This document shows, one piece after another, positions 6,286-15,378 of a stretch of 27,024 nucleotides of DNA. Both the position numbers and the translations under genes were made by a program. Below the pieces are notes generated by a model. That model saw only the letters and a program-made list of their open reading frames with translations. It ran no database searches and had not been told where the DNA came from. The DNA is from Verrucomicrobiota bacterium (GTDB lineage: Bacteria; Verrucomicrobiota; Verrucomicrobiia; Chthoniobacterales; UBA10450): assembly GCA_003217965.1 (NCBI GenBank), contig QHNB01000229.1:1-27024 (forward strand), written 5' to 3'. Numbering within the stretch: the first letter of the stretch is position 1; every line of letters starts with the position of its first letter.

Positions 6286-8091
6286 ATGCGCATCGAAGAC
6301 TACGGATTTCTTAGCGACACCCAGACGGCCGCCCTGGTGGGGCGAAACGGATCGATCGATTGGCTCTGCTTTCCGCGGTTTGATTCGGCGGCGTGTTTCG
6401 CGGCGTTGCTCGGTGACAAGAAAAATGGCCGCTGGTTAATTGAGCCGACGGGGAAAGTAACTCGCTGCTTGCGGACTTACCGAGGCGACTCCTTGATTCT
6501 CGAGACGACCTTGGAAACAGCAGAGGGAGCGGTGCGATTGATCGACTTCATGCCCCCGCGCGGCACAAACCCGGACATCATTCGGATCGTCGAAGGGTTA
6601 CGCGGAAACGTCGCCATGCGAATGGAGCTGATCATTCGGTTTGATTATGGCGAACTTGTGCCGTGGGTGCGAAAGCGTCATGGCGGTCTTGAAGCGATCG
6701 CCGGACCAAACGGTCTAATCCTGCGATCGCCAGTTGAAACCCGTGGCGTCGACTTGACCACGGTGACGGAGTTTGAAGTGAAGAAGGGCGATCGCGTTCC
6801 TTTCGTCTTGACCTGGTTTGCATCACACGGCGAGTCGCCCCGAGCGATTCATCCCGAGCACGCCCTGCAGGAGACTGAAGCCTATTGGAAGGATTGGCTT
6901 GGTCGATGCACGCGGCAGACCAAATGGAGAGATGCTGTGGTTCGGTCCCTGGTTGCGTTAAAGGGACTGACTTACGCGCCGACCGGCGGCATTGTGGCAG
7001 CGGCAACCACATCATTGCCGGAACAAATCGGGGGTGTGCGCAACTGGGATTATCGCTACTGCTGGCTTCGAGACGCCACTCTCACCCTTTTCGCATTGAT
7101 GCACTCAGGGTACATCGAAGAGGCCCGCTCCTGGCGCAGGTGGTTGCTCCGCGCAATTGCCGGCAGCCCAGCCCAAATGCAAATCATGTATGGCGTGAGC
7201 GGGGAACGGCGGCTTGTGGAATTCGAGCTGGAATCGCTCGCCGGCTACGAAAACTCCCGACCCGTGCGCGTCGGTAATGCGGCCTCAAAGCAATTTCAGC
7301 TCGACGTCTATGGCGAGGTCATGAGCTCGCTCTACCACGCGAATCGTGCCGGCATTAAAGTGGAAGAGCCGGATTGGAGGCTGCAACGATCCCTGGTCCA
7401 ATTTTTGGAAGCGCATTGGCAAGAACCCGACGAGGGAATCTGGGAAGTACGCGGTGGGCGCAAGCATTTCACGCATTCAAAAATGATGGCGTGGCTGGCG
7501 TTTCATCGCGCCGTGCAGTTCATTGAAGAGACAAACGTTGCTGCTGATCACGATCTGGAACGCTGGCAGAAAATTCGTGATCAAATTCACCGTGAAGTTT
7601 GCGAGCGCGGTTACAACCCGAAAGTCAAAGCCTTCACCCAGTACTACGGCTCGGACGCGCTCGACGCCAGTATCCTGTTAATGCCGCTGATGGGATTTCT
7701 CCCGGCCGAAGATGAGCGAGTGCGGAATACAATCCTGGCGGTAGAGCGAGAGCTCCTGGTTGATGGCTTCATTCTGCGATATCGACCGCAGGAGGAAAAC
7801 GTTGATGGGTTGCCTGGAACGGAAGGCGTTTTTCTCCCGTGTTCGTTCTGGTTCGTCTGCTGTCTCGCTTTAATTGGCCGCAAGGAGGAAGCATGCGCGT
7901 TATTTGAGCGATTGCTCGCTTTGCGAAACGATCTCGGGTTACTCTCCGAGGAATATGATCCCCGGGCGAAACGGCAGCTCGGAAATTTTCCGCAGGCATT
8001 TACCCACGTCTCTTTAGTCGCCACGGCCTATTTTCTGGACACAGGAACTCTCCAGCTGAATCCCCAACCGCGCCCTCTTCACTCAACCTGA
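6286..8091 (+). CDS. Glycoside hydrolase family 15 (glucoamylase/trehalase type)
   Basis: A cytoplasmic (no signal peptide) 601-residue enzyme that should release glucose from alpha-glucans or trehalose by inversion. The N-terminal domain (1-200) begins IEDYGFLSDTQTAALVGRNG, typical of the bacterial GH15 group. The (alpha/alpha)6 catalytic domain has GGVRNWDYRYCWLRDA (249-264), the general acid Glu387 in GIWEVRGG and the general base at Glu555/556 in LLSEEYDP, followed by GNFPQAFTH (566-574). Sequence reading alone cannot separate glucoamylase from GH15 trehalase. It lies 30 bases after the acetyltransferase, with a GGAG 13 bases before the ATG, so it may be the third gene of the transcript starting near 4.4 kb. 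Confidence 0.93.
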   Translation: MRIEDYGFLSDTQTAALVGRNGSIDWLCFPRFDSAACFAALLGDKKNGRWLIEPTGKVTRCLRTYRGDSLILETTLETAEGAVRLIDFMPPRGTNPDIIRIVEGLRGNVAMRMELIIRFDYGELVPWVRKRHGGLEAIAGPNGLILRSPVETRGVDLTTVTEFEVKKGDRVPFVLTWFASHGESPRAIHPEHALQETEAYWKDWLGRCTRQTKWRDAVVRSLVALKGLTYAPTGGIVAAATTSLPEQIGGVRNWDYRYCWLRDATLTLFALMHSGYIEEARSWRRWLLRAIAGSPAQMQIMYGVSGERRLVEFELESLAGYENSRPVRVGNAASKQFQLDVYGEVMSSLYHANRAGIKVEEPDWRLQRSLVQFLEAHWQEPDEGIWEVRGGRKHFTHSKMMAWLAFHRAVQFIEETNVAADHDLERWQKIRDQIHREVCERGYNPKVKAFTQYYGSDALDASILLMPLMGFLPAEDERVRNTILAVERELLVDGFILRYRPQEENVDGLPGTEGVFLPCSFWFVCCLALIGRKEEACALFERLLALRNDLGLLSEEYDPRAKRQLGNFPQAFTHVSLVATAYFLDTGTLQLNPQPRPLHST

Positions 8092-8101
8092 AGATTACGG
8101 A

Positions 8102-9043
8102 TCAGGCTCGCACGAGTTGGCGAACGAGGTCTTCCAGCGCAACAATTCCTGACAATTTGGATTGTCGATCCACCACTGCGGCCAGCCCAACCCGAGCGGC
8201 TCGTAGACGACGGACGACACGGTAGGCCGATTCGTTTTCGGAGGTGGTGATAATTCGGCGGGTGTAGTGACGTAACGGCTGGTCTACGTCGGTGTCGAAG
8301 AGAATATCAAATACGTTCACCAGACCGAGCGGTTTCGCGTCGGCGGCGAGGACTGGAAATCGATCAATTCCCGAACTTTCACTCAGGCTCAAGGCTTTCC
8401 CCGGCGGGTCCTCCGGATTAAGGGTGACGGTGTTGGCGAGCGGCACCATCACGTCGCGGACTTTGACGGAAGTGAAGTCGACCACATTGTGAATCATGGC
8501 GCGTTCAGTTGGGCTTAGCGCGCCACCGTGTTCGCTTTGCACGGTAATCAATTTGAGTTCTTCACGCCCAGCGAATAGCCGGGAGGGATGTTTCGCACGC
8601 GAGAAAATCGATCGCTGAACAAACTCGCCGAGCGTATGCAGTGGCCACAGGATGTTCGTGGCAATCTCCAATAACCGGGAAAGCCGAATCACGGCCCGGA
8701 GTGGAAACCGACGGAATAATGATTTCGGGAGAACGCCAAGCAGCAGAAGATAAACCGGTAGCGCGATCAGGATCGCCATCGGATATCCAATCGGGCCGAA
8801 GGCGATGACAAGCTCCCGCGTCAAAATGATCAACGCGATTATGTCAGCGGCATTGGTCGCCAGCAGAACCGTAATGAGCAATCGTTCCGGATTCTGGAGC
8901 ATTGTTTGCAGCCGCTGTGCGGCTCGATCACCGCTCTTTGCCCGGTGTCGCAGCCGTACCGGGTTGAGCGCGAGCAAGCCGGCTTCAATTCCAGCGAAGA
9001 GAAATGAAATCGACCAGCAGGCGAGGAGGAGAACGACTTTCAT
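8102..9043 (-). CDS. CNNM/CBS membrane protein lacking the CorC domain
   Basis: The 313-residue protein has an N-terminal CNNM (DUF21) membrane domain, residues 1-150, with about four hydrophobic helices (first: VVLLLACWSISFLFAGIEAG), then a linker (LSPTERAMIHNVVDF) and two CBS motifs (VRDVMVPLANTVTL near 195-210 and the GLAAVVDRQSKLSGIVALED end). The C-terminal CorC_HlyC domain found in most family members is absent. Members are linked to Mg2+/Co2+ efflux or its regulation; the old name hemolysin is misleading. Its ATG overlaps the stop of the upstream paralogue as ATGA. GGAG lies 8 bases before the start. A working unit of both proteins, perhaps a heterodimer, is likely but inferred. Confidence 0.9.
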   Translation of the reverse strand: MKVVLLLACWSISFLFAGIEAGLLALNPVRLRHRAKSGDRAAQRLQTMLQNPERLLITVLLATNAADIIALIILTRELVIAFGPIGYPMAILIALPVYLLLLGVLPKSLFRRFPLRAVIRLSRLLEIATNILWPLHTLGEFVQRSIFSRAKHPSRLFAGREELKLITVQSEHGGALSPTERAMIHNVVDFTSVKVRDVMVPLANTVTLNPEDPPGKALSLSESSGIDRFPVLAADAKPLGLVNVFDILFDTDVDQPLRHYTRRIITTSENESAYRVVRRLRAARVGLAAVVDRQSKLSGIVALEDLVRQLVRA

Positions 9044-10320
9044 GGGAGTGCTCCATTTGCTCCGTCACCACCCACACAAACCGTTTTCTCGACCAGCAAC
9101 TCCTCAATCCGTCGCCGGCTGACGCGCCGGACCGTAATTTTTAACCGCGGCGTTTCAAGTTGCGCGCCCACTTCGGGCAAATGCCCAAGTTGATTGAAGA
9201 CATAGCCCCCAATGGTATCGATGCCGGAGACATCGAGATCGAATCCAAGCTTTTCGCTTAAATCGTCGAGCCGGGCTTTACCGTTTACGAGATAACGTCC
9301 TTCGTCGAGCGATTCAATGTAGAGATCGGCGTCGCCGAGAGGCGCGGCATCGCTGATGATGTCTTCGATGATATCAGAAATCGTCACGATGCCTTCAGTG
9401 CCGCCGAATTCATCAACCACGATTGCCATTCCCTGAGGTCGAGCCAGGAAACTGCGAAGTAAGTCGAGCGCACGCATTGTTTCTGGAACGAAAGAGGGCG
9501 GCACCATTGCTTCGGTATAGTGCGTTTGGGGATGAAGCAGGAACGATTTGACCTCGATAATCCCGAGGATGTTGTCTGGTGAATCGGCGTAGACCGGCAC
9601 CCGGCGATGCCGGCGTGATTTTAGCTGAGCGATCGTCTCCTCATTTGTAAGATCGTCCGGCACCGCAAACATATCGACCCGTGGGGTGAGGACATCCTTG
9701 GCCGTTTTGTCGCCAAGCTTAAAGACCTCCTGGATCATCTCGCCTTCGGCTTCCTGCAATGTCCCTTGTTCCTCGCCGATCTCGATCAGGGTTTCGAGTT
9801 CCTCGTCGGACAAATGCTGTCGCGTGCGGATGTGCTTCGGCGTGACCAGCTCGACTACGGCAAGGCTAATGCTCTCAAACGCGCTGCCAACCGTCTCCAG
9901 CAGGGGCATGAGTGCGCGCAGGGTAAAAACGCCCAGGGTCGATAATCGGTAAGGAGCCGAGAGAGCAACGAGCTTCGGGATGAGATCGCAGAAAAAGACG
10001 ATAATGGCGAAAAGCGAGAGCGCGACCAGCCATTGTGGCAGGTGGGCGGAGTGCGGTCCTTCCCAGAGCAAGGCCAGACAAATCACGATGAGGAAAACGT
10101 TGACTAGAGTCGAGCCGAGCAAAATGATCGCGAGTATTCGGCGCGGATTTTCGCGAAACGTCTGGATGAATCCGACCAGGGAAGGATGATTCGCTTCCAA
10201 TCGCCGTAAATGGTGAGGACGGAGGGCAAAGAGCGCCGTCTCCAACCCAGAAAAGAGTGCCGAACAAACGACGAGTCCGGCGACAACAAGGAGTAGCGTA
10301 GCGACAAGCGCCGGGCTCAT
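9040..10320 (-). CDS. CNNM-CBS-CorC membrane protein (HlyC/CorC family)
   Basis: A full-length 426-residue family member: CNNM membrane domain (1-185, starting LVATLLLVVAGLVVCSALFSGLETAL with the family small-residue ETALFAL pattern), linker LSDEELETLIEIGEEQGTLQ and EGEMIQEVFKLGDKTAKDVLTPRVDM, a CBS pair (about 205-335, with VDEFGGTEGIVTISDIIEDI) and the CorC_HlyC domain (about 345-420, DTIGGYVFNQLGHLPEVG). The likely role is magnesium or divalent-cation transport or its regulation at the inner membrane. First gene of a two-gene operon with the CorC-less paralogue. Divergent from the DUF309 gene across 70 bases. Confidence 0.93.
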   Translation of the reverse strand: MSPALVATLLLVVAGLVVCSALFSGLETALFALRPHHLRRLEANHPSLVGFIQTFRENPRRILAIILLGSTLVNVFLIVICLALLWEGPHSAHLPQWLVALSLFAIIVFFCDLIPKLVALSAPYRLSTLGVFTLRALMPLLETVGSAFESISLAVVELVTPKHIRTRQHLSDEELETLIEIGEEQGTLQEAEGEMIQEVFKLGDKTAKDVLTPRVDMFAVPDDLTNEETIAQLKSRRHRRVPVYADSPDNILGIIEVKSFLLHPQTHYTEAMVPPSFVPETMRALDLLRSFLARPQGMAIVVDEFGGTEGIVTISDIIEDIISDAAPLGDADLYIESLDEGRYLVNGKARLDDLSEKLGFDLDVSGIDTIGGYVFNQLGHLPEVGAQLETPRLKITVRRVSRRRIEELLVEKTVCVGGDGANGALP

Positions 10321-10390
10321 CGTTTTCGCACAGCCGCCGCGATCAACCGATTGCCCATTGCTTCTCTTCGCTCAAGATTATGCGCCTGGC

Positions 10391-10861
10391 ATGACTAAAC
10401 GCGAGCGGATTTCCGATTTCGTGCGCTCCTTCGACGAAGCCCCGCCTTCCGAGATGAGAATTCCCGATTACTATGGCGTTTTCTTTCAGCTTTGGAATGC
10501 GCAGCGCTACTACGAGGCGCATGACGTGCTCGAGCAGCTGTGGCTGGCAGAAAAGGATCTCAAGCTGGCGCGGTTTTATCAAGCTTTGATTCAAGCCGCA
10601 GGCGCGTTCGTTCATCTGCAGAAAAATTTCGAGTATCCGTTACACGCAAAACATGGTCGGCGTCTGCGCCCGGCCGGACGTCTCTTCGCGCTGGCATTAC
10701 GGAATCTCGAGCATCTTCCCAATGAATTTCGCGCCCTGGACCTCGAACGGTTTCGCCAAACCCTCGCGCGTTACCACGATGAGCTGACCGAATCGCACTT
10801 TGAACGTAACCCGTGGTCACCCCGGACCGCGCCGCAACTATCGTTGTCAGCTGGCAAGTGA
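10391..10861 (+). CDS. DUF309 domain protein
   Basis: The 156-residue product has the DUF309 signature AQRYYEAHDVLEQLW (residues 38-51) followed by ARFYQALIQAAGAFVHLQK (60-78), both helical. The family is widespread and of unknown function, with conserved His and Glu residues in the first helix. I chose the ATG at 10391; the frame is open back to a TTG at 10358, but the extra eleven residues (LLFAQDYAPG) look like read-through of upstream DNA. The last 15 bases overlap the end of modB on the other strand (10847-10861). Confidence 0.85.
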   Translation: MTKRERISDFVRSFDEAPPSEMRIPDYYGVFFQLWNAQRYYEAHDVLEQLWLAEKDLKLARFYQALIQAAGAFVHLQKNFEYPLHAKHGRRLRPAGRLFALALRNLEHLPNEFRALDLERFRQTLARYHDELTESHFERNPWSPRTAPQLSLSAGK

Positions 10862-11524
10862 CCGAGTCAATCGTTCGCTTAACCAGACTGCGGCAAACGC
10901 CACCAGCACACACACGATAACCAGCCGATAAGCGACAAAATCCTGAGCAAGCTGCACGGCCTCATAAATTTTGAGCGAAAGGGTAGTGGTGCGTCCGGGG
11001 ATATTACCCGCCACCAGGATGGTCGCGCCGAATTCGCCCACGGCGCGCGCAAACGAGAGGACGATCCCGGCGCCAATGGCGCGCGAGGCCAGAGGAAGGG
11101 TCACGGTAAACAAAATTCGCAGCGGTCCGGCGCCCAACGTGCGGGCAATCTCTTCCAGCTGGATATCAACATTTTCAAAGCCGACCCGGGCCGCGCGGAC
11201 GAGCAACGGGAACGACATCACAGCGGCAGCGACAACGACGGCGCGCCAGGTGAAAACGACATCGATGTGAAAGTGTTCGAACAGAAACGAACCCAACGGT
11301 CCGCGGCGACCGAAGAGCTTTAGCAGGAGCAAGCCGGTGGCAACGGGCGGAATTACCAGCGGAAGGGTGATAAAGGTTTCCACGAATGTCTTGCCGCGCC
11401 AGCGGCGTCGTGCCAACAACCAGGCGAGGGCGAGGCCGAATGGCAAAATCACCAGCGTGCTCAAAGCGCACGTCGCAAGCGTGAAGGCAACCACGCGCCA
11501 CTCATCGGGTGTCAGCAGCATCAC
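10847..11524 (-). CDS. modB: Molybdate ABC transporter permease
   Basis: The 225-residue inner-membrane permease has five or six hydrophobic helices and the EAA loop that docks the ATPase, QLEEIARTLGAGPLRILFTVTLP (residues 122-143, key Glu125, Ala127 and Gly131), followed by ARAVGEFGATILVAGNIPGRT, which is typical of ModB. It follows modA: the modA stop TGA (11523-11521) overlaps both a GTG at 11524 and an ATG at 11521, so translation is coupled whichever start is used. No gene for the ModC ATPase follows; the next gene lies on the opposite strand and overlaps the modB end by 15 bases. Tungstate could be a second substrate. Confidence 0.93.
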   Translation of the reverse strand: MMLLTPDEWRVVAFTLATCALSTLVILPFGLALAWLLARRRWRGKTFVETFITLPLVIPPVATGLLLLKLFGRRGPLGSFLFEHFHIDVVFTWRAVVVAAAVMSFPLLVRAARVGFENVDIQLEEIARTLGAGPLRILFTVTLPLASRAIGAGIVLSFARAVGEFGATILVAGNIPGRTTTLSLKIYEAVQLAQDFVAYRLVIVCVLVAFAAVWLSERLTRSLAS

Positions 11525-12264
11525 TTCACAACGCCGAAACCGGCGCGTTGGAAAATCTGAGCGGCTTCGCTGGATTTAAGAAATGCCAGAAAGCGCTTGG
11601 CGGCGCCGGCGTGGGCGGAATTTGCCATCATTGCGACCGGGTAGGTGATTTTTGGCGAGATCTCGGCAGAAACATTGAACAAAACGCGGGTCGCTCCGGA
11701 AGCTGCGGCATCGGTGGTATAAACAATTCCAAGATCGGCATTTCCCGCTTCCACGACAGCAAGGGCAGTGCGGACGTTTTCGGCCGGCACGATCTTGTCG
11801 TGAACCTGTTCCCAAATTCCAGCATTGGCTAGGAGTTGTCGTGCATAAATTCCAGCAGGAACCGATTGCGGATCGGCAATGGCAATACGCGAAACATTCG
11901 ATGAGGCAAGATCGGCAACGCTGTTGATCTGTAACCGTGAATCTTGGCGTCCCACGATAACCAACGCGTTGGTGAGGAAATCGCTCCGCGTGCCTCGCTC
12001 GAGCCGGCCTGCTCTTTCCAATCGATCCATCTGCGCCTCGTCTGCGGATAGGAAAACGTCGGCCGGTACGCCTTCCTCGATTTGCCGGGCAAGTAAGCTA
12101 GAGCCTCCGAAATTGAAGATCAGTTTGTCACCGGTTTGTTTTTCGTACTCTGCTCCAATGGCTTTCATCGCGTCAGTGAGACTGGAGGCGGCAGAAATCA
12201 GGAGTTCGTCTGCGTCGGCCGACGCGATCACGCCCATGACCACAAACAAAATGAGAGCGCGCAC
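11521..12264 (-). CDS. modA: Molybdate ABC transporter periplasmic binding protein
   Basis: Binds molybdate (or tungstate) in the periplasm and hands it to ModB. With the GTG at 12264 the protein has 247 residues: a short signal peptide (RALILFVVMGVIASADA), then LLISAASSLTDAMK with the oxyanion-binding Ser pair, FNFGGSSLLARQIEEGVPADVFLSAD (shown: GGSSLLARQIEEG) and VEAGNADLGIVYTTDA, all family hallmarks. The frame is open back to 12486, but that part is polar and reaches into the 5' end of the diverging gene, so the shorter start is preferred. No Shine-Dalgarno site precedes it. I see no ModE-type operator that I could support. Confidence 0.92.
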   Translation of the reverse strand: MRALILFVVMGVIASADADELLISAASSLTDAMKAIGAEYEKQTGDKLIFNFGGSSLLARQIEEGVPADVFLSADEAQMDRLERAGRLERGTRSDFLTNALVIVGRQDSRLQINSVADLASSNVSRIAIADPQSVPAGIYARQLLANAGIWEQVHDKIVPAENVRTALAVVEAGNADLGIVYTTDAAASGATRVLFNVSAEISPKITYPVAMMANSAHAGAAKRFLAFLKSSEAAQIFQRAGFGVVK

Positions 12265-12338
12265 GGGAAAGTTTCTGCGGGCCTGACCGGGATGACAAGC
12301 TGCTTCGTTTTTAGGAACCGCTTTGGTAGGCTTCCCCT

Positions 12339-14471
12339 GTGAGCACGAACCGGCTCGGTCGCGACAAATCGCCTTACTTGCTCCAGCACGCCGATAATCC
12401 GGTCGACTGGTTTCCGTGGGGCAATGAGGCATTCGCCAAAGCGCAGAAGGAGAACAAACCGATCTTTCTTTCGATCGGATATTCAACCTGCCACTGGTGC
12501 CACGTCATGGCCCATGAGTCGTTCGAAGACAAAGCGACTGCGGAAATCATGAATCGGGAATTTGTGAACATCAAAGTCGATCGGGAAGAACGGCCAGACG
12601 TCGATCGCGTCTATATGACCTTTGTCCAGGCAACGACTGGCGGCGGCGGCTGGCCGATGAGTGTCTGGCTCACTCCTGATCTCAAACCATTTGTTGGCGG
12701 AACCTATTTCCCCCCGGTGGATCGATACGGGCAGCCCGCATTCAAAAAGGTCCTCGACCGAATTGCGGCCGCATGGAAGGCGGACCGCACAAAAATTTCT
12801 GAGCAAGGCGAAAAAATTATCAGCGCCCTGAGGGGAGCAACGGCTGCATTCGGTCAGACTGGCAAAGAATTGGATTCAGAAGTCATGCAAACGGCCTATG
12901 AGCAATTTGCTCGGACCTTTGATCCAGGTGAAGGCGGATTTGGTGGCGCGCCCAAATTTCCGCGGCCGGTGACCCTAAATTTTCTGACACGTTTTTACGC
13001 CCGCGATCCGGATTCCGATGGGGGCAAGCACGCTTTGGAAATGGTGCTGCTGACCCTGCGGAAGATGGCGGCGGGCGGAATTCACGATCATATCGGCGGG
13101 GGATTTCATCGCTACGCCGTCGATGGCGTCTGGCATGTCCCGCATTTCGAAAAGATGCTTTACGATCAGGCACAGCTCGCGAGCGCTTATCTCGATGCTT
13201 TCCAAATTACGCACGAGCCGCTGTTCGAGTCAGTCGCACGCGACGTCCTTGATTACGTCCGGCGCGATATGACCTTTCCGGAAGGAGGATTCTATTCCGC
13301 GGAAGATGCTGACAGCCTGTTCGAGCACGGCAAGCCCGAGCACGGTGAAGGCGCATTCTATGTTTGGACGAACGCTGAAATAGGCGAGGCGCTCGGAGAG
13401 GCTGCCGAAATTTTCGCCGTTCATTATGGCATCGAGGGGAACGGAAATGCACCGACTGGAAGCGATCCGCATGGCGAATTCACCGGCAAGAATATTCTAA
13501 TCGAGCGACATTCGATCGCCGAAACAGCCAGCCGTTTTGGCAAGACCGAGAAGGAGACGGGGAGATTCCTCGCGAAAGCGCGAGCAAAGCTTTTCGCAAA
13601 TCGCGCGGAGCGGCCACGTCCGCATTTGGACGACAAGATTATTACGGCATGGAATGGATTGATGATTTCGGCGTTCGCGCGCGGAGCAGAGGTGCTGAAC
13701 GACAAAACCTATTTGGAGACGGCCACGCGTGCAGCCGAATTTCTGCAAACCCATCTTTACGACGCATCGCGAAAGGTTCTAACCCGGAACTTCCGGGAAG
13801 GCCGCGGTGTCGATGGTTTCGCCGACGATTATGCCTTTTTCGTCCAGGCCTTGCTCGACCTCTATGAAGCATCGTTCGAAATAAAATGGCTGAAGTTCGC
13901 TCTCGAATTGCAATCGAGTTTCGACGCCCAATTCCTCGATGCAACAAATGGAGGTTATTTCACCGTTACCGGGCGTGACCCGAGCATCTTATTCCGGATG
14001 AAAGAAGATAATGATAGCGCTGAACCAGCGGCGAGCTCGATCGGAGCATTGAATCTGGCGCGATTAGGAGCGATGCGGAGTGACGCGCAATTGCTGACGC
14101 GCGCAAAGCAAACAATCAGCGCTTTTGCCAGCCAACTCACAAATTTTCCGAGTGCGCTCCCGCAAATGCTGGTCGCGGTCGATTTCCTTCAGGGATCGCC
14201 CCGTCAAATTGTGATCGCTGGCGCGAAGGACGACCAGCGGACCCATTCCCTGCGCGCGGAGGTGCGGCGCCATTTTCTTCCCCGTAGCATTCACCTGCTA
14301 GCCGATGGCGGAGCCGGTCAGAAGTTTCTTAGTGAAACTAATGCGGCGCTTTTGGCCATGAAGCCGCTCAATGGTAAACCGGCGGTTTACGTTTGCGAAA
14401 ATTTCACCTGTCGTGCGCCAGTGACCGATCCGCATGAGCTCGCTCAGATTTTGACGCAACAACCCGCGTGA
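12339..14471 (+). CDS. DUF255 thioredoxin-fold / AGE-like protein (YyaL, SPATA20 family)
   Basis: The 710-residue product starts RLGRDKSPYLLQHADNPVDW, followed by the thioredoxin-like CHWC motif (Cys51, Cys54) in STCHWCHVM, then DREERPDVDRVYM and GGGGWPMSVWLTPDLKPF, all diagnostic of DUF255. The remainder (from about residue 160) is an (alpha/alpha)6 barrel like N-acylglucosamine 2-epimerases, including GGIHDHIGGGFHRYAVD, HVPHFEKMLYDQAQL and ARPHLDDKIITAWNGLMI-like segments. Cellular role unknown; redox or sugar-related activity has been suggested for the family. The GTG at 12339 has GGTAGG eight bases upstream. Divergent from modA across 74 bases. Confidence 0.93.
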   Translation: MSTNRLGRDKSPYLLQHADNPVDWFPWGNEAFAKAQKENKPIFLSIGYSTCHWCHVMAHESFEDKATAEIMNREFVNIKVDREERPDVDRVYMTFVQATTGGGGWPMSVWLTPDLKPFVGGTYFPPVDRYGQPAFKKVLDRIAAAWKADRTKISEQGEKIISALRGATAAFGQTGKELDSEVMQTAYEQFARTFDPGEGGFGGAPKFPRPVTLNFLTRFYARDPDSDGGKHALEMVLLTLRKMAAGGIHDHIGGGFHRYAVDGVWHVPHFEKMLYDQAQLASAYLDAFQITHEPLFESVARDVLDYVRRDMTFPEGGFYSAEDADSLFEHGKPEHGEGAFYVWTNAEIGEALGEAAEIFAVHYGIEGNGNAPTGSDPHGEFTGKNILIERHSIAETASRFGKTEKETGRFLAKARAKLFANRAERPRPHLDDKIITAWNGLMISAFARGAEVLNDKTYLETATRAAEFLQTHLYDASRKVLTRNFREGRGVDGFADDYAFFVQALLDLYEASFEIKWLKFALELQSSFDAQFLDATNGGYFTVTGRDPSILFRMKEDNDSAEPAASSIGALNLARLGAMRSDAQLLTRAKQTISAFASQLTNFPSALPQMLVAVDFLQGSPRQIVIAGAKDDQRTHSLRAEVRRHFLPRSIHLLADGGAGQKFLSETNAALLAMKPLNGKPAVYVCENFTCRAPVTDPHELAQILTQQPA

Positions 14472-14505
14472 GGCCAAATCAAGGCCCGATCTTCTCGGTT
14501 TCGCC

Positions 14506-15213
14506 TTAAGTCACTGAAGTCGGGCGTTTCCGGCGCAAACGCAGCCAATTGTTCCACGTTTTGCGCACACTATCGCGCGGGGTGAGATACCGCTGATTCA
14601 GGTCGTTGCCCTTCAGGATTTGCGCCAGCACTGCATTCAAGGACAGTTCCTCGCAATTAATGATGGTATAGGCTGTGCCGACCGCGGCGGCGTGGTGAGC
14701 ATCGCTTGCAGCGGTCATGGGAAGTCCCCGCACCTGCGCATATTTGAACGCGTAAGTGTTGTAACGGCGCAAGGTGGTAGCGGCATTGAAGACTTCGAGC
14801 GCATCGATCGGCAAAGTTTCGAGGGTGGCGAAACGGATCCCGGCTCGGAACAAATCGTATGGATGGGGTGGGATAGCGAGGCCGCCGCAGGTGTGAATCA
14901 AATCGCATACTTCGTGAGCTAGCCGGCCTTTTAGTTTCTCAGCTTCAGGCAGGCTGGCGCCGATACAAAGGAGGTGCCCTTCGGCCGTGGTGACCTCCAC
15001 TCCCGGCAGAACGAGAAAATTGTCCACTGGTAATCCGTCGGAACGCATTAAGCCCTTCTCGAGGAGATACGGAATAGCGCCACAAGTGTTGTGATCGGTG
15101 ATTGCGACGCCATGCAGCCCCTTGGCCCGCGCGGCTGTGATCAAATCTTCCGGACTAGAAACGCCGTCGCCAGAGAAATAGCTATGGGTATGGAGGTCGA
15201 CGTTGAACGCCAT
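14506..15213 (-). CDS. PHP-domain phosphoesterase
   Basis: The 235-residue protein has the four PHP metal-binding motifs in order: DLHTHSYFSGDG (His8, His10, Asp16), AITDHNT (Asp40, His41), GVEVTTAEGHLL (Glu73, His80), PPHPYD (His117) and ASDAHH (Asp171, His173). These would hold two or three metal ions for phosphoester hydrolysis. Related proteins include nucleoside 3',5'-bisphosphate and 5'-nucleotide phosphoesterases and the PHP domains of DNA polymerases; the substrate cannot be told from sequence. It converges with the DUF255 gene (34-base gap). Upstream lies a 524-base repeat-rich spacer. Confidence 0.9.
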   Translation of the reverse strand: MAFNVDLHTHSYFSGDGVSSPEDLITAARAKGLHGVAITDHNTCGAIPYLLEKGLMRSDGLPVDNFLVLPGVEVTTAEGHLLCIGASLPEAEKLKGRLAHEVCDLIHTCGGLAIPPHPYDLFRAGIRFATLETLPIDALEVFNAATTLRRYNTYAFKYAQVRGLPMTAASDAHHAAAVGTAYTIINCEELSLNAVLAQILKGNDLNQRYLTPRDSVRKTWNNWLRLRRKRPTSVT

Positions 15214-15326
15214 TGCGCGGACGCTAGTTTGCGCGACGGCAAATGAAAAGCTCGGGTTTTAGGCAAGAGCGTTGTAGCGTTTGGCTGTCGTCAGCGATAA
15301 GCGGCGCATAGGAATCCGTTGCGCTG

Positions 15327-15346
15327 GGACAGCGCACGCTACAGCA
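15327..15346 (+). repeat. Second repeat family, 20-base identical core
   Basis: GGACAGCGCACGCTACAGCA here is identical to 24687-24706, and the flank GCGCT(G/C) on its left is shared too. CTACAGC also ends the hairpin at 22142-22168 and occurs at 15639-15645. This is a fragment of a larger family that accompanies the composite element in all three repeat islands. Confidence 0.7.
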
Positions 15347-15378
15347 TGCCTGATTTTGCCATCTCCTCTCGTGCCATG

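Noticed and set aside
8102..10320. Hemolysin function for the CNNM proteins
   Set aside because: The name is historical; the domains point to divalent-cation transport or its regulation.
11879..12286. 135-residue plus-strand frame opposite modA
   Set aside because: It is a Ser/Arg-rich shadow of the modA coding strand with no domain.
14472..14505. Terminator between the DUF255 and PHP genes
   Set aside because: Only a 4-base stem (CCGA/TCGG) is visible, too weak to support a call.
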